Positions 46,076 through 55,158 of a stretch of 64,000 nucleotides of DNA are shown here, piece by piece. The translations under genes were made by a program, and so were the position numbers. The stretch is taken from positions 540,907 through 604,906 of the forward strand of contig NZ_PPPV01000016.1 of the NCBI RefSeq assembly GCF_002901705.1, read 5' to 3'. The notes below the pieces were generated by a model, which saw only the letters and a program-made list of their open reading frames with translations, did no database searches and was not told the origin of the DNA. This DNA comes from Staphylococcus lugdunensis (GTDB lineage: Bacteria; Bacillota; Bacilli; Staphylococcales; Staphylococcaceae). The stretch's first letter is position 1. Each line of letters starts with the position of its first letter.

Positions 46076-48055
46076 TTATGATTTTGCATTATGCTGTTTT
46101 CGAGTTCTTGCAAGCAACAATAATCCTCCACCAATAAGTATCATGCCTATTGCTAGTACCGGCCAATAAGTTTTAAGTACCTGACCAGAGGCAGGTAATG
46201 ATAGCGAGCCATTATCATCAAATAATCCGCTTAAAAAGTTGTCTTGATTATTAATATGACCTAATGATAACCCTTGTGTTGGGTTAGGAATATCGTCGAT
46301 TTGATCAAGTACGCTTCGATGTCGTTGTGCATCTGCATGAAGTCGATCAAGTAAGGAAGGTCGATTTTTAATTGGCGCTAAAATATCATCTGCTTGATGT
46401 TGTGCTTGATCGAGTCTATGTTTCAATTGTAATAAATCATCTGCTTTGCCATTAAGTGCACTTTTCACTAATTGCAATACGTCTTTTTTATCTTTACTTA
46501 CACGAGAAATGACATCTGCTAAAAGTCGTGCTTTTTCCTCGTTGATTTTAGTGGCTAAAATCGTTTTAATTGCTTCTTTCTGATTGGTTGACTGATCTAA
46601 TATACTTTGCAAAATATCATCTGCATTGGCTTTACCATTAAGTCCAAATTCCTTTTTCAATTGTTGAACTAATGATTTATTAGATAATTTTGCATTTGTT
46701 AAACGTTGAGCCGCTTTCTTGGCTTCTTCCGGGCTTAGTTTCATGCCTAAAATGGTTTCGATAAGGTGTGATTTGTCTTTTGTTTGATCAAACATTGATG
46801 CTAATATGTCGTCACTTGATGTTAAAGCTAGTTTATCAATATGCTGCAACAATTGGTCTGCAATCTCTTTGTCTGTTTTCCCTTTAACTGACATATTTTT
46901 TAATATTTGTTGTGCCTCGTTCGGGCTAAAAATAGTTGTAACAATATCTTTAACTACAGCTTCTTTATCTTCTGCCTGAGCTAAATCATTTTGTATGATT
47001 TGGCGATTAGCAGTAGTCTTGTTTGCTGCACGCTCAATATCAGTTATGATTTGTTTTTTCTTATCTTGAGCAATATCAACTCTGTTAGCGACATTTTCTT
47101 TCAATGTCGCTAATTGATTAAGTCGTTTATCAGCATAATCTTTATTGTTATGATGATTATCATTTTGAACTTTAGTAACAGCAGCTTCAATTTTTTCCGT
47201 TGGTGTTAACTGTTTGTCTAATTTTTCCATCAGATGAGTGCTGTTTGTATCTTGTTTAGATGCAGCTGAATCTATTGCTTTATCAGCCCGTGTTGAATGA
47301 TTCGCATCACGATGTTGTGGCTTCAATTGATCCTCATTCTTTTCGTGTGATTTTACTGTTGGAGTTTGCTGTTGATTACTTTTTGTTTCTTTATTATTTG
47401 GCTCGGTTTGTTCCTTGTCATCTTTAGTTACAGCACTATCAGCTTGTTTAACATGATCTTTAATATGCGCTAAATCAGCTAGCACTGTTGTTGATTTTTG
47501 GTCATTTTGACGTTCTTTATCTTGCACCTTTGATGCATCGTACTGTTCGTTGTCTTTAGTTCCACGTTGTGCCTCAGACGCTTTTGGTGTATCGGTAATA
47601 TCCTTATCAACAACTGCATTTAAATCAGCTAAAATTTTATCTAACTCAGCAGTAATATCTGTCGTTGTAGTTGATTGTGCTGAATGCTTTGTATCTTGTG
47701 ACGAAGTGTTATCCGCTTCGCTACTGTCCTCACGCGCTTGATTTTCATCTGTTGCATCAGCGACAATTTGTTTAATTTCTTGACGTGAAGTAGCCTCATC
47801 TAGCTGTTTCTCAAATTGTTTACGAACGCTATCGTTTAATGCATTTAATTCATTTATATCTTGTTTAGCATCACTAATCCACTGTGATATTTTATGATGA
47901 TTTTCATCTATACTTTGATTTTCTGCGGTTTCAGCGTGAACATTCTCTATTGAACTATAATTCACAAACACACTACTTATAAGCAATGCAGAACATGATA
48001 GTTTAATATAGGTGCCGAATGGTTGTCTTCCTTGTGATGATTTGAATAACCTCAT
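46076..48055 (-). CDS. sasF: SasF-like sortase-anchored surface protein
   Basis: A 659-aa protein clearly homologous to S. aureus SasF. The signal peptide (about 1-41) starts MRLFKSSQGRQPFGTYIKLSCSALL, then comes a charged, low-complexity region (about 90-290). A helical repeat region follows (about 370-600) with recurring DDILxSxLDQxxxK and ATKINEEKA-type units. The sorting signal is LPASG (residues 620-624), then a hydrophobic helix and a basic tail TRKQHNAKS. LPASG is not the standard LPXTG; S. aureus SasF also deviates (LPKAG). In S. aureus SasF helps survival in linoleic acid. Start: AAAGGGTGACATAA before the ATG. Confidence 0.9.
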   Translation of the reverse strand: MRLFKSSQGRQPFGTYIKLSCSALLISSVFVNYSSIENVHAETAENQSIDENHHKISQWISDAKQDINELNALNDSVRKQFEKQLDEATSRQEIKQIVADATDENQAREDSSEADNTSSQDTKHSAQSTTTTDITAELDKILADLNAVVDKDITDTPKASEAQRGTKDNEQYDASKVQDKERQNDQKSTTVLADLAHIKDHVKQADSAVTKDDKEQTEPNNKETKSNQQQTPTVKSHEKNEDQLKPQHRDANHSTRADKAIDSAASKQDTNSTHLMEKLDKQLTPTEKIEAAVTKVQNDNHHNNKDYADKRLNQLATLKENVANRVDIAQDKKKQIITDIERAANKTTANRQIIQNDLAQAEDKEAVVKDIVTTIFSPNEAQQILKNMSVKGKTDKEIADQLLQHIDKLALTSSDDILASMFDQTKDKSHLIETILGMKLSPEEAKKAAQRLTNAKLSNKSLVQQLKKEFGLNGKANADDILQSILDQSTNQKEAIKTILATKINEEKARLLADVISRVSKDKKDVLQLVKSALNGKADDLLQLKHRLDQAQHQADDILAPIKNRPSLLDRLHADAQRHRSVLDQIDDIPNPTQGLSLGHINNQDNFLSGLFDDNGSLSLPASGQVLKTYWPVLAIGMILIGGGLLLLARTRKQHNAKS

Positions 48056-48123
48056 TTATGTCACCCTTTTTCTAATATTCCTTGACAATTTATAACTATT
48101 TATAGCTATGTTATACACGATTG

Positions 48124-48139
48124 GTTGATAATTATCAAC
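48124..48139. promoter_or_regulatory. Palindrome GTTGATA-AT-TATCAAC upstream of sasF (operator candidate)
   Basis: Same 16-bp palindrome and ATTG extension as at 43427, about 70 bp before the sasF start. A TTGACA lies nearby on the plus strand (48082) but is in the wrong direction for sasF. Shared control of sasF and the wall hydrolase or YhgE gene is suggested. Confidence 0.6.
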
Positions 48140-48342
48140 TTTATTTTACACACGAGTCACTCTTTTTTGCAACAGATGCACTTATTACACAAATTCTATC
48201 ATTTCATAATTTTAGTTAATTAAATTTTACAAATTTACAAACACTTCATATTCACGCATTTTTTATGTGCTTTTAGGGAATATGTATATTGCTTAAAATT
48301 AGTACCTCAAGCATTCCATAGTCTTTGATAAGGGGGCTTTCT

Positions 48343-48522
48343 ATGTTTATTATCTCTTTATTGTTAATCGTTATCGGTATAACGCTAATGATATTAAGTT
48401 GGCTAATTTCGCATCGAACAACATCGGTAGACTTAAGAGAAAAGCTTTATTTACCTGGCTTATGTGTTTGTCTTATCGGTTGCTTGTGTCTTATTGGATT
48501 CTTGATTAATCACTCTTTTTAA
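48343..48522 (+). CDS. Small two-helix membrane protein
   Basis: A 59-aa protein with two hydrophobic segments (about 1-22 and 39-57) around a short charged loop HRTTSVDLREK. AAGGGGG lies seven bases before the ATG at 48343; the ATG at 48325 is further upstream of that site. It is divergent from sasF. Family not recognised. Confidence 0.65.
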   Translation: MFIISLLLIVIGITLMILSWLISHRTTSVDLREKLYLPGLCVCLIGCLCLIGFLINHSF

Positions 48523-48700
48523 CAAGGTAAAGTGATCAGTTACATACATAAAGATAGGAACATATACTGCTAATACAGAGTATTTAATGTTTCTATTTTT
48601 ATAGTTTAAATAAAAAAGATACCGGAAACATTGTTATTGACACTTTAATGAAATAAGCATAAAATATAAGTATAGTTTTTATACCTAGGTGGTGTTCATA

Positions 48701-49753
48701 TTGAAAGTAGAATTAGGTTTAACATCATTTGCTGATAACAGTGACATCTATATGCCAGATGGTAAACAGGAAAAAATCAGCAATGCCCAACGCATACGTA
48801 ATATTGTAGAAGAAATAAAGTTAGCTGATCAATTAGGTTTAGATATCTATGGATTAGGGGAACACCATAGAGAGGATTACGCCGTTTCAGATCCAGTAAC
48901 GGTGTTAGCCGCTGCTGCTGCTACCACATCACATATTCGCTTATCATCAGCAGTAACCGTCCTTTCATCTGATGACCCTGTACGTGTTTATGAACGTTTT
49001 TCAACATTAGATGCTGTATCAAATGGACGTGCTGAAATCATGATTGGCCGAGGTTCATTTATTGAATCCTTTCCGCTGTTTGGTTATAACCTTAATGATT
49101 ATGAGGATCTTTTTAATGAAAAGTTGCAATTATTGTTAAAAATTAACCAGCAACCCGTGATTAGCTGGGAAGGAACTTTACGTCCCAGCATTGATGAAAC
49201 AGGTATTTATCCGCGTGCTGAACATGGACCAATACCAATTTCTATCGCGACTGGTGGCACACCTGAATCATCATTGCGTGCTGGTGCATTCGGCTTACCT
49301 ATTACGTATGCCATCATTGGAGGTAATCCACGTCGTTTCAAACGACATATTGAAATTTATAAATCTGTGGCACGTTCATACGGACACAATCCTGAGAAAT
49401 TACCTATTGCTGTACATTCTTGGGGCTATATTGCTGAAACAGATGAAGATGCTAGAAGAGAATTTTTCCCATCTTTAAAAGCACATCAAGATGTATTAGG
49501 ACAAGAACGCGGTTGGCCCGAGTTTGATGAGAATGCATTCGAAAGAGAAATCGGGCCACAAGGTGCCATTTATCTTGGAAGCCCTGAAACCGTAGCACAA
49601 AAAATAATTGAGACGATTGAAACATTAGGTTTATCACGCTTTATGATCCACACACCCGTAGGCTCTATGCCACATGAAAACACAATGAAGTCTATTCGTT
49701 TATTTGGCGAACGTGTCAAACCTATTGTAGATAAATATTTTGAAGATAAGTAG
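48701..49753 (+). CDS. LLM-class flavin-dependent oxidoreductase
   Basis: A 350-aa luciferase-like monooxygenase (KVELGLTSFADNS, DIYGLGEHHREDYAVSDP, SSAVTVLSSDDPVRVYERFSTLDAVSNGRAEIMIGRGS, SIATGGTPESSLRAG). The start is a TTG at 48701 with AGGTGG upstream. It differs from the NtaA-type enzyme at 5995 in size and motifs. The DoxX-like gene begins 12 bp after its stop, so the two form an operon. Substrate unknown. Confidence 0.88.
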   Translation: MKVELGLTSFADNSDIYMPDGKQEKISNAQRIRNIVEEIKLADQLGLDIYGLGEHHREDYAVSDPVTVLAAAAATTSHIRLSSAVTVLSSDDPVRVYERFSTLDAVSNGRAEIMIGRGSFIESFPLFGYNLNDYEDLFNEKLQLLLKINQQPVISWEGTLRPSIDETGIYPRAEHGPIPISIATGGTPESSLRAGAFGLPITYAIIGGNPRRFKRHIEIYKSVARSYGHNPEKLPIAVHSWGYIAETDEDARREFFPSLKAHQDVLGQERGWPEFDENAFEREIGPQGAIYLGSPETVAQKIIETIETLGLSRFMIHTPVGSMPHENTMKSIRLFGERVKPIVDKYFEDK

Positions 49754-49765
49754 GAGGAATTTTAA

Positions 49766-50125
49766 ATGATATTAAGATACGTCACAAATGTTAAAATTGC
49801 GAAAGAATTATTTGAGGCTTCAAAGCCAAAATTAAAAGGTGATCAAGAAATGAAAGATACATTCAGTAATGTCTTTGGTCTTGATGAAAAACTTGTCCCA
49901 TTAGTAGGTGGATTAGAAGCTGCTAGTGCAACATTATTTTCTGTAAGTTTTTTAAACAAAAACATTTCACGCCTTGCTTCTTTAACAACTATTGGCGTGT
50001 TAGGTGTAGCCGCTTATAAACACTTTGAAGCAGGCCACGGTAAAGCAGGCGCACAACATGCTTTAGATTTATTGGGACTTGCAACTTTAAGTCTCTTAGA
50101 TACTTTTGACGGTAAACGTCGTTAA
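49766..50125 (+). CDS. DoxX-like membrane protein
   Basis: A 119-aa protein with about three hydrophobic segments: PLVGGLEAASATLFSVSF, RLASLTTIGVLGVAAY and ALDLLGLATLSLLDTF. The layout with KHFEAGHGKAGAQHALDLLGLA resembles the DoxX-like group. TAGGAGG precedes the ATG. It follows the flavin oxidoreductase by 12 bp. Its exact role is not known. Confidence 0.7.
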   Translation: MILRYVTNVKIAKELFEASKPKLKGDQEMKDTFSNVFGLDEKLVPLVGGLEAASATLFSVSFLNKNISRLASLTTIGVLGVAAYKHFEAGHGKAGAQHALDLLGLATLSLLDTFDGKRR

Positions 50126-50157
50126 ACATAGTTCAAATAGTTAGAAAAATGAAGCGA

Positions 50158-50315
50158 GTCTGGGACATCATTATGTTCTAGGCTATAAACTAAATATTGG
50201 CAGTAGTTGACTGGATTGAAAATACGCTGATACCAAGCTTTATCAATCCTAGTCAACCTTACCGCGGGCGGGACTACGAATTCATAATGAATGCTGTCCC
50301 GTTATTATTTTTTAA
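50158..50315 (+). repeat. Staphylococcal intergenic repeat with long hairpin
   Basis: Sequence of the known staphylococcal type: GTCTGGGACAT, then GGCAGTAGTTGACTGGATTG paired with CAATCCTAGTCAACCTTACC around GAAAATACGCTGATACCAAG, ending GCGGGACTACGAATTCATAATGAATGCTGTCCCGTTATTATTTTTT. It lies between convergent genes and can act as a terminator for both. Confidence 0.7.
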
Positions 50316-51154
50316 GACTGTGATAAAAATTGTGCAAATGTCTGTGGTGTGTCATTCACAAGCTTTTGATAATCATCAGCATGTTGATCTAATAAGCCTC
50401 TAGCAGCTGCATCATACATTGAAGCTAATAACGCTCCAAAACCTTTTGGTTCATCATACATAGAAGCAAACGTATCTAACGAGACAGGCGCATAGTTGAT
50501 TGTACTACCAGCTGCTTCTGAAAGTATTGTGGCTAGTTCTGGCATACTATAACTATGCCCTGATAATAAATACCGTCCACCCCATGCCTCTGGTTGTTGC
50601 AAGATAGCAATCACACCTTTAGCTATATCGTGACGCGAAATATAATTAATACGGCCATCACCCACTGGATAAATAAGCTTTTTCATTTTTACTAATTCAG
50701 CTAAGTACGGTTTCAATGGGTCCATATACATCGCCATGCGAATATACGTGTAGTTAAGACGGCTAGAAGCTAGTAAGCGTTCTGCATAGGCAAAATATGG
50801 ACTCATATGGAATGGATTATTGTGCTGATCTGCATAAAAACCAATATAAAATATCTGTTTCACTTGTGCCTTTTGTGCTGCTTGCACTAAGTTTTCAACT
50901 TCTGGCAATCGTTTAAATGACGGATGAATAATACTTGGAATGAAGATAACTAAATCTATGTGTTCAAACGCTTGTGTCATACTTTCTACATCAAAATAAT
51001 CTAATTGACGAATTGACACATTGTCCTTCCAGTGAGTTGGTACTTTCTCTAAATTTCTAACACCTATATTAAAATCTTTGATACGTGCTTTTATTGCTAA
51101 TTCAGTAATATGAGTCCCTAAATGTCCCGTTGCTCCAGTAAGTAAGATTTTCAT
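50312..51154 (-). CDS. NmrA-like NAD(P)-binding protein
   Basis: A 280-aa atypical SDR starting MKILLTGATGHLGTHITELA, with IRQLDYFDVESMTQAFEHID, SYIRMAMYMDPL-type YTYIRMAMYM and GRINYISRHDIAKGVIAIL. These are marks of the NmrA/triphenylmethane-reductase or quinone-oxidoreductase (QorB) group. AAGGGG lies about nine bases before the ATG at 51154. It is a single gene facing the DoxX operon. Likely a redox sensor or reductase; not more precise. Confidence 0.82.
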   Translation of the reverse strand: MKILLTGATGHLGTHITELAIKARIKDFNIGVRNLEKVPTHWKDNVSIRQLDYFDVESMTQAFEHIDLVIFIPSIIHPSFKRLPEVENLVQAAQKAQVKQIFYIGFYADQHNNPFHMSPYFAYAERLLASSRLNYTYIRMAMYMDPLKPYLAELVKMKKLIYPVGDGRINYISRHDIAKGVIAILQQPEAWGGRYLLSGHSYSMPELATILSEAAGSTINYAPVSLDTFASMYDEPKGFGALLASMYDAAARGLLDQHADDYQKLVNDTPQTFAQFLSQS

Positions 51155-52159
51155 CTGATATGCCCCTTTTTTCAAAATTTATGAACTACACTTGCGAATC
51201 TTTTATAATATTAAAATCATAGTTATGGTCCTAGTTTACCTTTGTATAAGCTTATAATTCAATTTATAAATCATGATGTAATTGTTATTTATATCCAAAT
51301 ATATTAGCAACATTTTGTTTTGGATGTGACAAAATTGTAAGTCAATTGAGAGCTCATATTAAGGAGACTTTATTCCAGCTGTGGTAATTTAGTAACATAC
51401 ACAAAGAAGTAACGATTCCGTTTTAAGTCATAAATAATTACTATTATTTCTTTGCTGTATAGCTTGATTGAAGGACGCCTATTCTAAAGCCAGTAACGAA
51501 TGTGCATGATAATATGTCGTTCTTGTTTCCATTAACATGTCTAGTCTGCTATTTCCACCTATGAGAAATCTCAACCGTCACTTTACATTTTTTGGTTTTC
51601 AAATACTTCCATAGAATCACTTATTAATAACAGTTCACTTACTTCACATTAATTTACTATCAACACCACTGATGTTGCATATTTCACAACACGAATGATT
51701 AAACTCAGCATCTATTTGGAAGATAACGACAAACATTGAATTGACAGCTTAATTTAGTTAAAATTTAACAGCTATGAATTATGAAAATAATTCGAGATAT
51801 CTACATTAATACAACTATAACTTAACTTTAAGTATATCTATTCCGCATGATAGATAATTAGTGAAAAACATCTAAGCATCAACACCTTAAGCTGTCATTC
51901 ATCCTTTCTAAACGTCATATTCGTATGTCTGACATCATGACTATTTTATGACTTAAATTTAGTAATGATTCACACAAACATCAAAGACGCGCAACTTATT
52001 TGAAGTTGTATCGCATGATATTTTGTTCCATATCCATAAGTAAACTGAGCAAAATTTGTTTATATGGAAAAGTATTTCACCTCTTAAACAATACACTTCA
52101 TCTAAGGTAAGTACATTCTCATGGCTTTATAATAGGCTAATTTCATCAAAAAAAGAGGA
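51155..52159. other. AT-rich stretch of 1 kb without a gene
   Basis: No frame of useful length with a ribosome binding site on either strand. A 30-codon minus-strand fragment (51480-51578, FLIGGNSRLDMLMETRTTYY) may be a gene remnant that I cannot place. An AAGGAGAC at 51360 is not followed by a good frame. The region looks like decayed DNA. Confidence 0.6.
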
Positions 52160-52179
52160 GAGACATCGCTAAATGTCTC
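52160..52179 (-). terminator. Orphan terminator on the minus strand
   Basis: GAGACAT-N6-ATGTCTC followed on the minus strand by TCCTCTTTTTTTG. No protein gene precedes it on that strand for about 150 bp, which suggests a short RNA or a leftover of one. Confidence 0.55.
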
Positions 52180-52265
52180 AACCTCATAACTAACACATTT
52201 ACTGTTGTTGGCTTGCTAAAAATCTCTTTGTTTATATAACCTAGTATGTGATTTGTTGATATAAT

Positions 52266-52340
52266 ACAACAAGCACGCAGCTGGGTTCCCTACACAAGTA
52301 CCTCGTCAGCTTTCCCTAATTTAGCTAACGGGGTACTTTT
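52266..52340 (+). ncRNA. Candidate small RNA of about 70 nt
   Basis: A perfect TATAAT (52258-52263) is followed about 35 bases on by a hairpin AGTACC-TCGTCAGCT ... AGCTAACGG-GGTACT (52297-52337) with TTT after it, and no frame between. Together with the divergent minus-strand terminator at 52160 it forms a pair of short, back-to-back transcripts. The hairpin overlaps the 3' end of the DUF4870 gene. No good -35 is seen. Confidence 0.4.
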
Positions 52341-52696
52341 ATGGTCATAAATAGCTTTACTGCACGCATAATGTTAATTACAAATAAGATTCCCAGGAGA
52401 ATAAATAGTATAAATGCTATAACGGGAACTATTACCTGTATAATCTCTATGTATTCTGGCACTACCATTGCAGAAACAAAAAGAAACGCACCAGAACCTG
52501 GAATTCCAAATACGCATAGTAAGCATGCAATATGATTAAAAAAAGCATATTTTGCATGATATTTGATCGTGTCTTCCATCATAATCCACATCACAACGGG
52601 TAAAATAACTGGTGCGAAGAAGATGCTTAAATATGCAATTGCAGATAATATATTATCATTTTTACTACCTATTTGATGAGGTTTTATCGTAACCAT
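52325..52696 (-). CDS. DUF4870-type membrane protein
   Basis: A 123-aa protein with three or four transmembrane segments: ILSAIAYLSIFFAPVILPVVMWI, YAFFNHIACLLCVFGIPGSG and IIQVIVPVIAFILFILLGILFVI. The central EDTIKYHAKYAFFNH matches the DUF4870 pattern in which a His/Lys-rich amphipathic part joins the helices. GAAGGAG lies before the ATG at 52696; the longer frame from 52738 is unlikely. Function unknown. Confidence 0.75.
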   Translation of the reverse strand: MVTIKPHQIGSKNDNILSAIAYLSIFFAPVILPVVMWIMMEDTIKYHAKYAFFNHIACLLCVFGIPGSGAFLFVSAMVVPEYIEIIQVIVPVIAFILFILLGILFVINIMRAVKLFMTIKVPR

Positions 52697-53030
52697 GTGT
52701 GTTCTCCTTCTCAATATGATTTTAGTCAATAACAACACGCTTTTCTTCTTAAATGATCGTTTTAATAAACTGTATCATTTCGCTTACATATTGTCCTCTT
52801 ATTTTAACATTATACTAAATCTTTCACTAAAAAAGCCAAGATAACTTATATTGCACATTTTGCCAATAATAAAATTATATTATACAAAATTTTGTGTATC
52901 TATAAATAACTGTCAAGATTTATCTTTTATTATCTACAAATAACACTAAACTCATATTCTTTTCTATTACAGTCAATATTAACATTTATTATCATTTTAT
53001 GTTATGTTGAGCTTAAAGGTTGGTGAAATA

Positions 53031-53192
53031 GTGACTTCTACTGAAAATCGATTATATAAAAATGAAAATCAATGCAATAAACGCAAACATCGCAAAAGTT
53101 TCAAGTCATTGATTGACGCAGTGTTACTGTATATACCAGAAATTTTCGGTTTATGCTTTCGCTCAATTAAATGGTTAATGTCACGATTATAA
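53031..53192 (+). CDS. Small basic protein with C-terminal hydrophobic helix
   Basis: A 53-aa frame with a GTG start at 53031 and AAAGGTTGG upstream. A Lys/Arg/Asn-rich first half (NENQCNKRKHRKSFKS) is followed by an amphipathic to hydrophobic helix, LIDAVLLYIPEIFGLCFRSI. Family unknown. The short length and weak start leave some doubt. Confidence 0.5.
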   Translation: MTSTENRLYKNENQCNKRKHRKSFKSLIDAVLLYIPEIFGLCFRSIKWLMSRL

Positions 53193-53269
53193 CGCCATTT
53201 TAGGCTTCAAGTTGTCTAACAACAGATATCTCGGAGTCTATTTTTTAATAATTAAAAGACAAATATTTA

Positions 53270-53303
53270 TGTCATTTTGACTAATATACTTGTCAAAATG
53301 ACA
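53270..53303 (+). promoter_or_regulatory. Operator palindrome and promoter of the XRE-ABC operon
   Basis: TGTCATTTTGAC and GTCAAAATGACA are a perfect 12-bp inverted repeat with a 10-base spacer. A promoter TTGTCA (53290-53295) - 17 bp - TATTGT (53313) overlaps its right arm, so binding by the XRE repressor would block transcription. Confidence 0.75.
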
Positions 53304-53340
53304 AAGATGTTGTATTGTGACATTAAGGAGTTGATGTCTA

Positions 53341-53544
53341 TTGCGCAATCGCCTGAAAGAACTGCGTGCTCGAGATGGTTATAATCAAACGCAACTTGCA
53401 AAGAAAGCAGGGATTTCTAGACAAACCGTTTCTTTAATAGAACGTAATGATTTTACACCATCTATCTTGACCGCTATGAAAATCGCACGGATTTTTGGAG
53501 AATCTGTAGAAGATGTCTTCATCATTGAGGAGGAAGATTTATGA
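53341..53544 (+). CDS. XRE-family repressor
   Basis: A 67-aa helix-turn-helix protein: RLKELRARDGYNQTQLAKKAGISRQTVSLIERNDFTPSILTAMKIARIFGESVEDVF covers the whole Cro/C1 fold. The start is a TTG at 53341 with AAGGAG ten bases upstream. It opens a four-gene operon and probably controls itself through the palindrome at 53270. It overlaps the next gene by four bases. Confidence 0.88.
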   Translation: MRNRLKELRARDGYNQTQLAKKAGISRQTVSLIERNDFTPSILTAMKIARIFGESVEDVFIIEEEDL

Positions 53545-54257
53545 AAGTAGGCCGTTATATATTCTTTATAATCATTGGTGGTATCATCGGTGGCTTAATT
53601 GGTAGCAATATAGAACGTGTTGGCACGTTTATTGCTTCAACAAATTTCTCTGGTAGTCGCCTGAACCTTATTATATGCGTAAGTACTTCGTTACTTATTT
53701 TGGCATTAATGCTATATCAATGGTATGTACAACAACGTTCATTAAAGTATAAATATATGATTTCAAATGTTGATGACGGCAGTGATATAGATCATTATGA
53801 GAAGCAAGCAACTTTAGACTATAACAAAGTACACATTATAGCTCATTTACAATTGGCCATTGGTTTTATAGCTATCTTTTTTATTGCTCTAGGCAATGCA
53901 GCTCCTAATGAATTTTTTTATGCTCTTATCCCATATTTATTAACTTTAATCCCCTCATTGATGTTAGGCTTCTATTCACGTCGTTTTGATGCTCGACTAC
54001 CTAAAATAGCCGAAAAACATTACACAGAGAAAGCTTTAGCTTTATTAGATGATGGTGAGCGTCATATTGTATTAATCTCTATGTATAAAAATTATCAAGT
54101 AAATCTTGTCCTACTGATAATGGCCATTGTCTTCATCGGTATTTTCTCCATCTATACTGGTTTAAACCAGACACCTGGCTTATTAGCACTCATTGTTATT
54201 TTTATTTATAACAGCTTAGGCTATTTAATAAAATTACGACAGTTTTATAAAGCATAA
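53541..54257 (+). CDS. DUF3169-type membrane protein
   Basis: A 238-aa protein with six hydrophobic segments, the first being YIFFIIIGGIIGGLIGSNI, and a cytoplasmic part YISMVDDGSDIDHYEKQATLDYN-like near the middle. Such proteins often sit between an XRE regulator and an ABC transporter in Firmicutes. Its ATG overlaps the xre stop. Role unknown; it may sense or assist the transporter. Confidence 0.78.
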   Translation: MKVGRYIFFIIIGGIIGGLIGSNIERVGTFIASTNFSGSRLNLIICVSTSLLILALMLYQWYVQQRSLKYKYMISNVDDGSDIDHYEKQATLDYNKVHIIAHLQLAIGFIAIFFIALGNAAPNEFFYALIPYLLTLIPSLMLGFYSRRFDARLPKIAEKHYTEKALALLDDGERHIVLISMYKNYQVNLVLLIMAIVFIGIFSIYTGLNQTPGLLALIVIFIYNSLGYLIKLRQFYKA

Positions 54258-54315
54258 AATAATAGTGTATGACGCTCATTATTAAACATAAAATAGAAAA
54301 AGGGAGTGTGTATTA

Positions 54316-55158
54316 ATGACACAGTTGTTAGAAGTTAGCAATCTTAATAAATCATATACCAAGTCTGACTTTAATCTTAGCGATATTTCGTTGTCGATTG
54401 CATCAGGTGAAGTATTGGGGCTGATTGGTAAAAATGGCAGTGGTAAATCCACGTTAATTAATACTTTGGTTGGCAATCGTTTTAAAGACTCTGGTGACAT
54501 TAAATTTTTTGGACAATCTGTTACTGCAAGGAACAACCAATATAAAGAACACATCGGTGTAGTCTTTGATGATTTAAGGGTCCCAAACAAATTGACTTTA
54601 ACTGACATAGACAAAGTTTTCACAAATATTTATACGACTTGGGATAGCAATAAATTTAAATCGACGCTAAAAGACTTTGATTTACCTACATCAAATGCGA
54701 TTAAATCTTTCTCTCGCGGTATGCGCATGAAAGCAGCGATCGCCATTGCCTTAGCACATGATAGTCAACTGCTCATCCTGGATGAAGCAACTGCTGGCAT
54801 GGACGTGTCAGGTCGTGAAGAAGTCATGGAAATCTTACAAGACTACGTTGCTAAAGACTATGGCATTATGATTTCTTCGCATATTTCAGAAGATATTGAA
54901 ACACTAGCCACAAAGCTTGTATTTATGCGAGACGGGAAAATTGTCTTACATGTAGATAAATCGCATTTACTCTCACATTATGGCATTGTTAATGTGCCGT
55001 TAGCAGAATTCAATGTATCCAATGATTATATCATTGCTTCTAGAAAGCGTAACGATCGCATAGAAGCGTTGATTCATGACAGAAACCTAGTTCCTGAAGC
55101 TGAACCATTAAAATCAATCGATGATGCCACAAAAATCATTATGAGAGGTGATAAATAA
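54316..55158 (+). CDS. ABC transporter ATP-binding protein
   Basis: A 280-aa ATPase of the drug/antibiotic type: Walker A GKNGSGKST, signature SFSRGMRMKAAIAIAL (a degenerate LSGGQ), Walker B LLILDEATAGMD and a switch region ISSHISEDIE where the usual TH pair is SH. AAAGGGAG precedes the ATG. It shares one base with the permease start, so the two are coupled. Such pairs commonly export peptides or antibiotics; the substrate is unknown. Confidence 0.88.
   Translation: MTQLLEVSNLNKSYTKSDFNLSDISLSIASGEVLGLIGKNGSGKSTLINTLVGNRFKDSGDIKFFGQSVTARNNQYKEHIGVVFDDLRVPNKLTLTDIDKVFTNIYTTWDSNKFKSTLKDFDLPTSNAIKSFSRGMRMKAAIAIALAHDSQLLILDEATAGMDVSGREEVMEILQDYVAKDYGIMISSHISEDIETLATKLVFMRDGKIVLHVDKSHLLSHYGIVNVPLAEFNVSNDYIIASRKRNDRIEALIHDRNLVPEAEPLKSIDDATKIIMRGDK

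Noticed and set aside
51480..51578. Minus-strand fragment FLIGGNSRLDMLMETRTTYY
   Set aside because: About 30 codons with stops at both sides, no start or family match.
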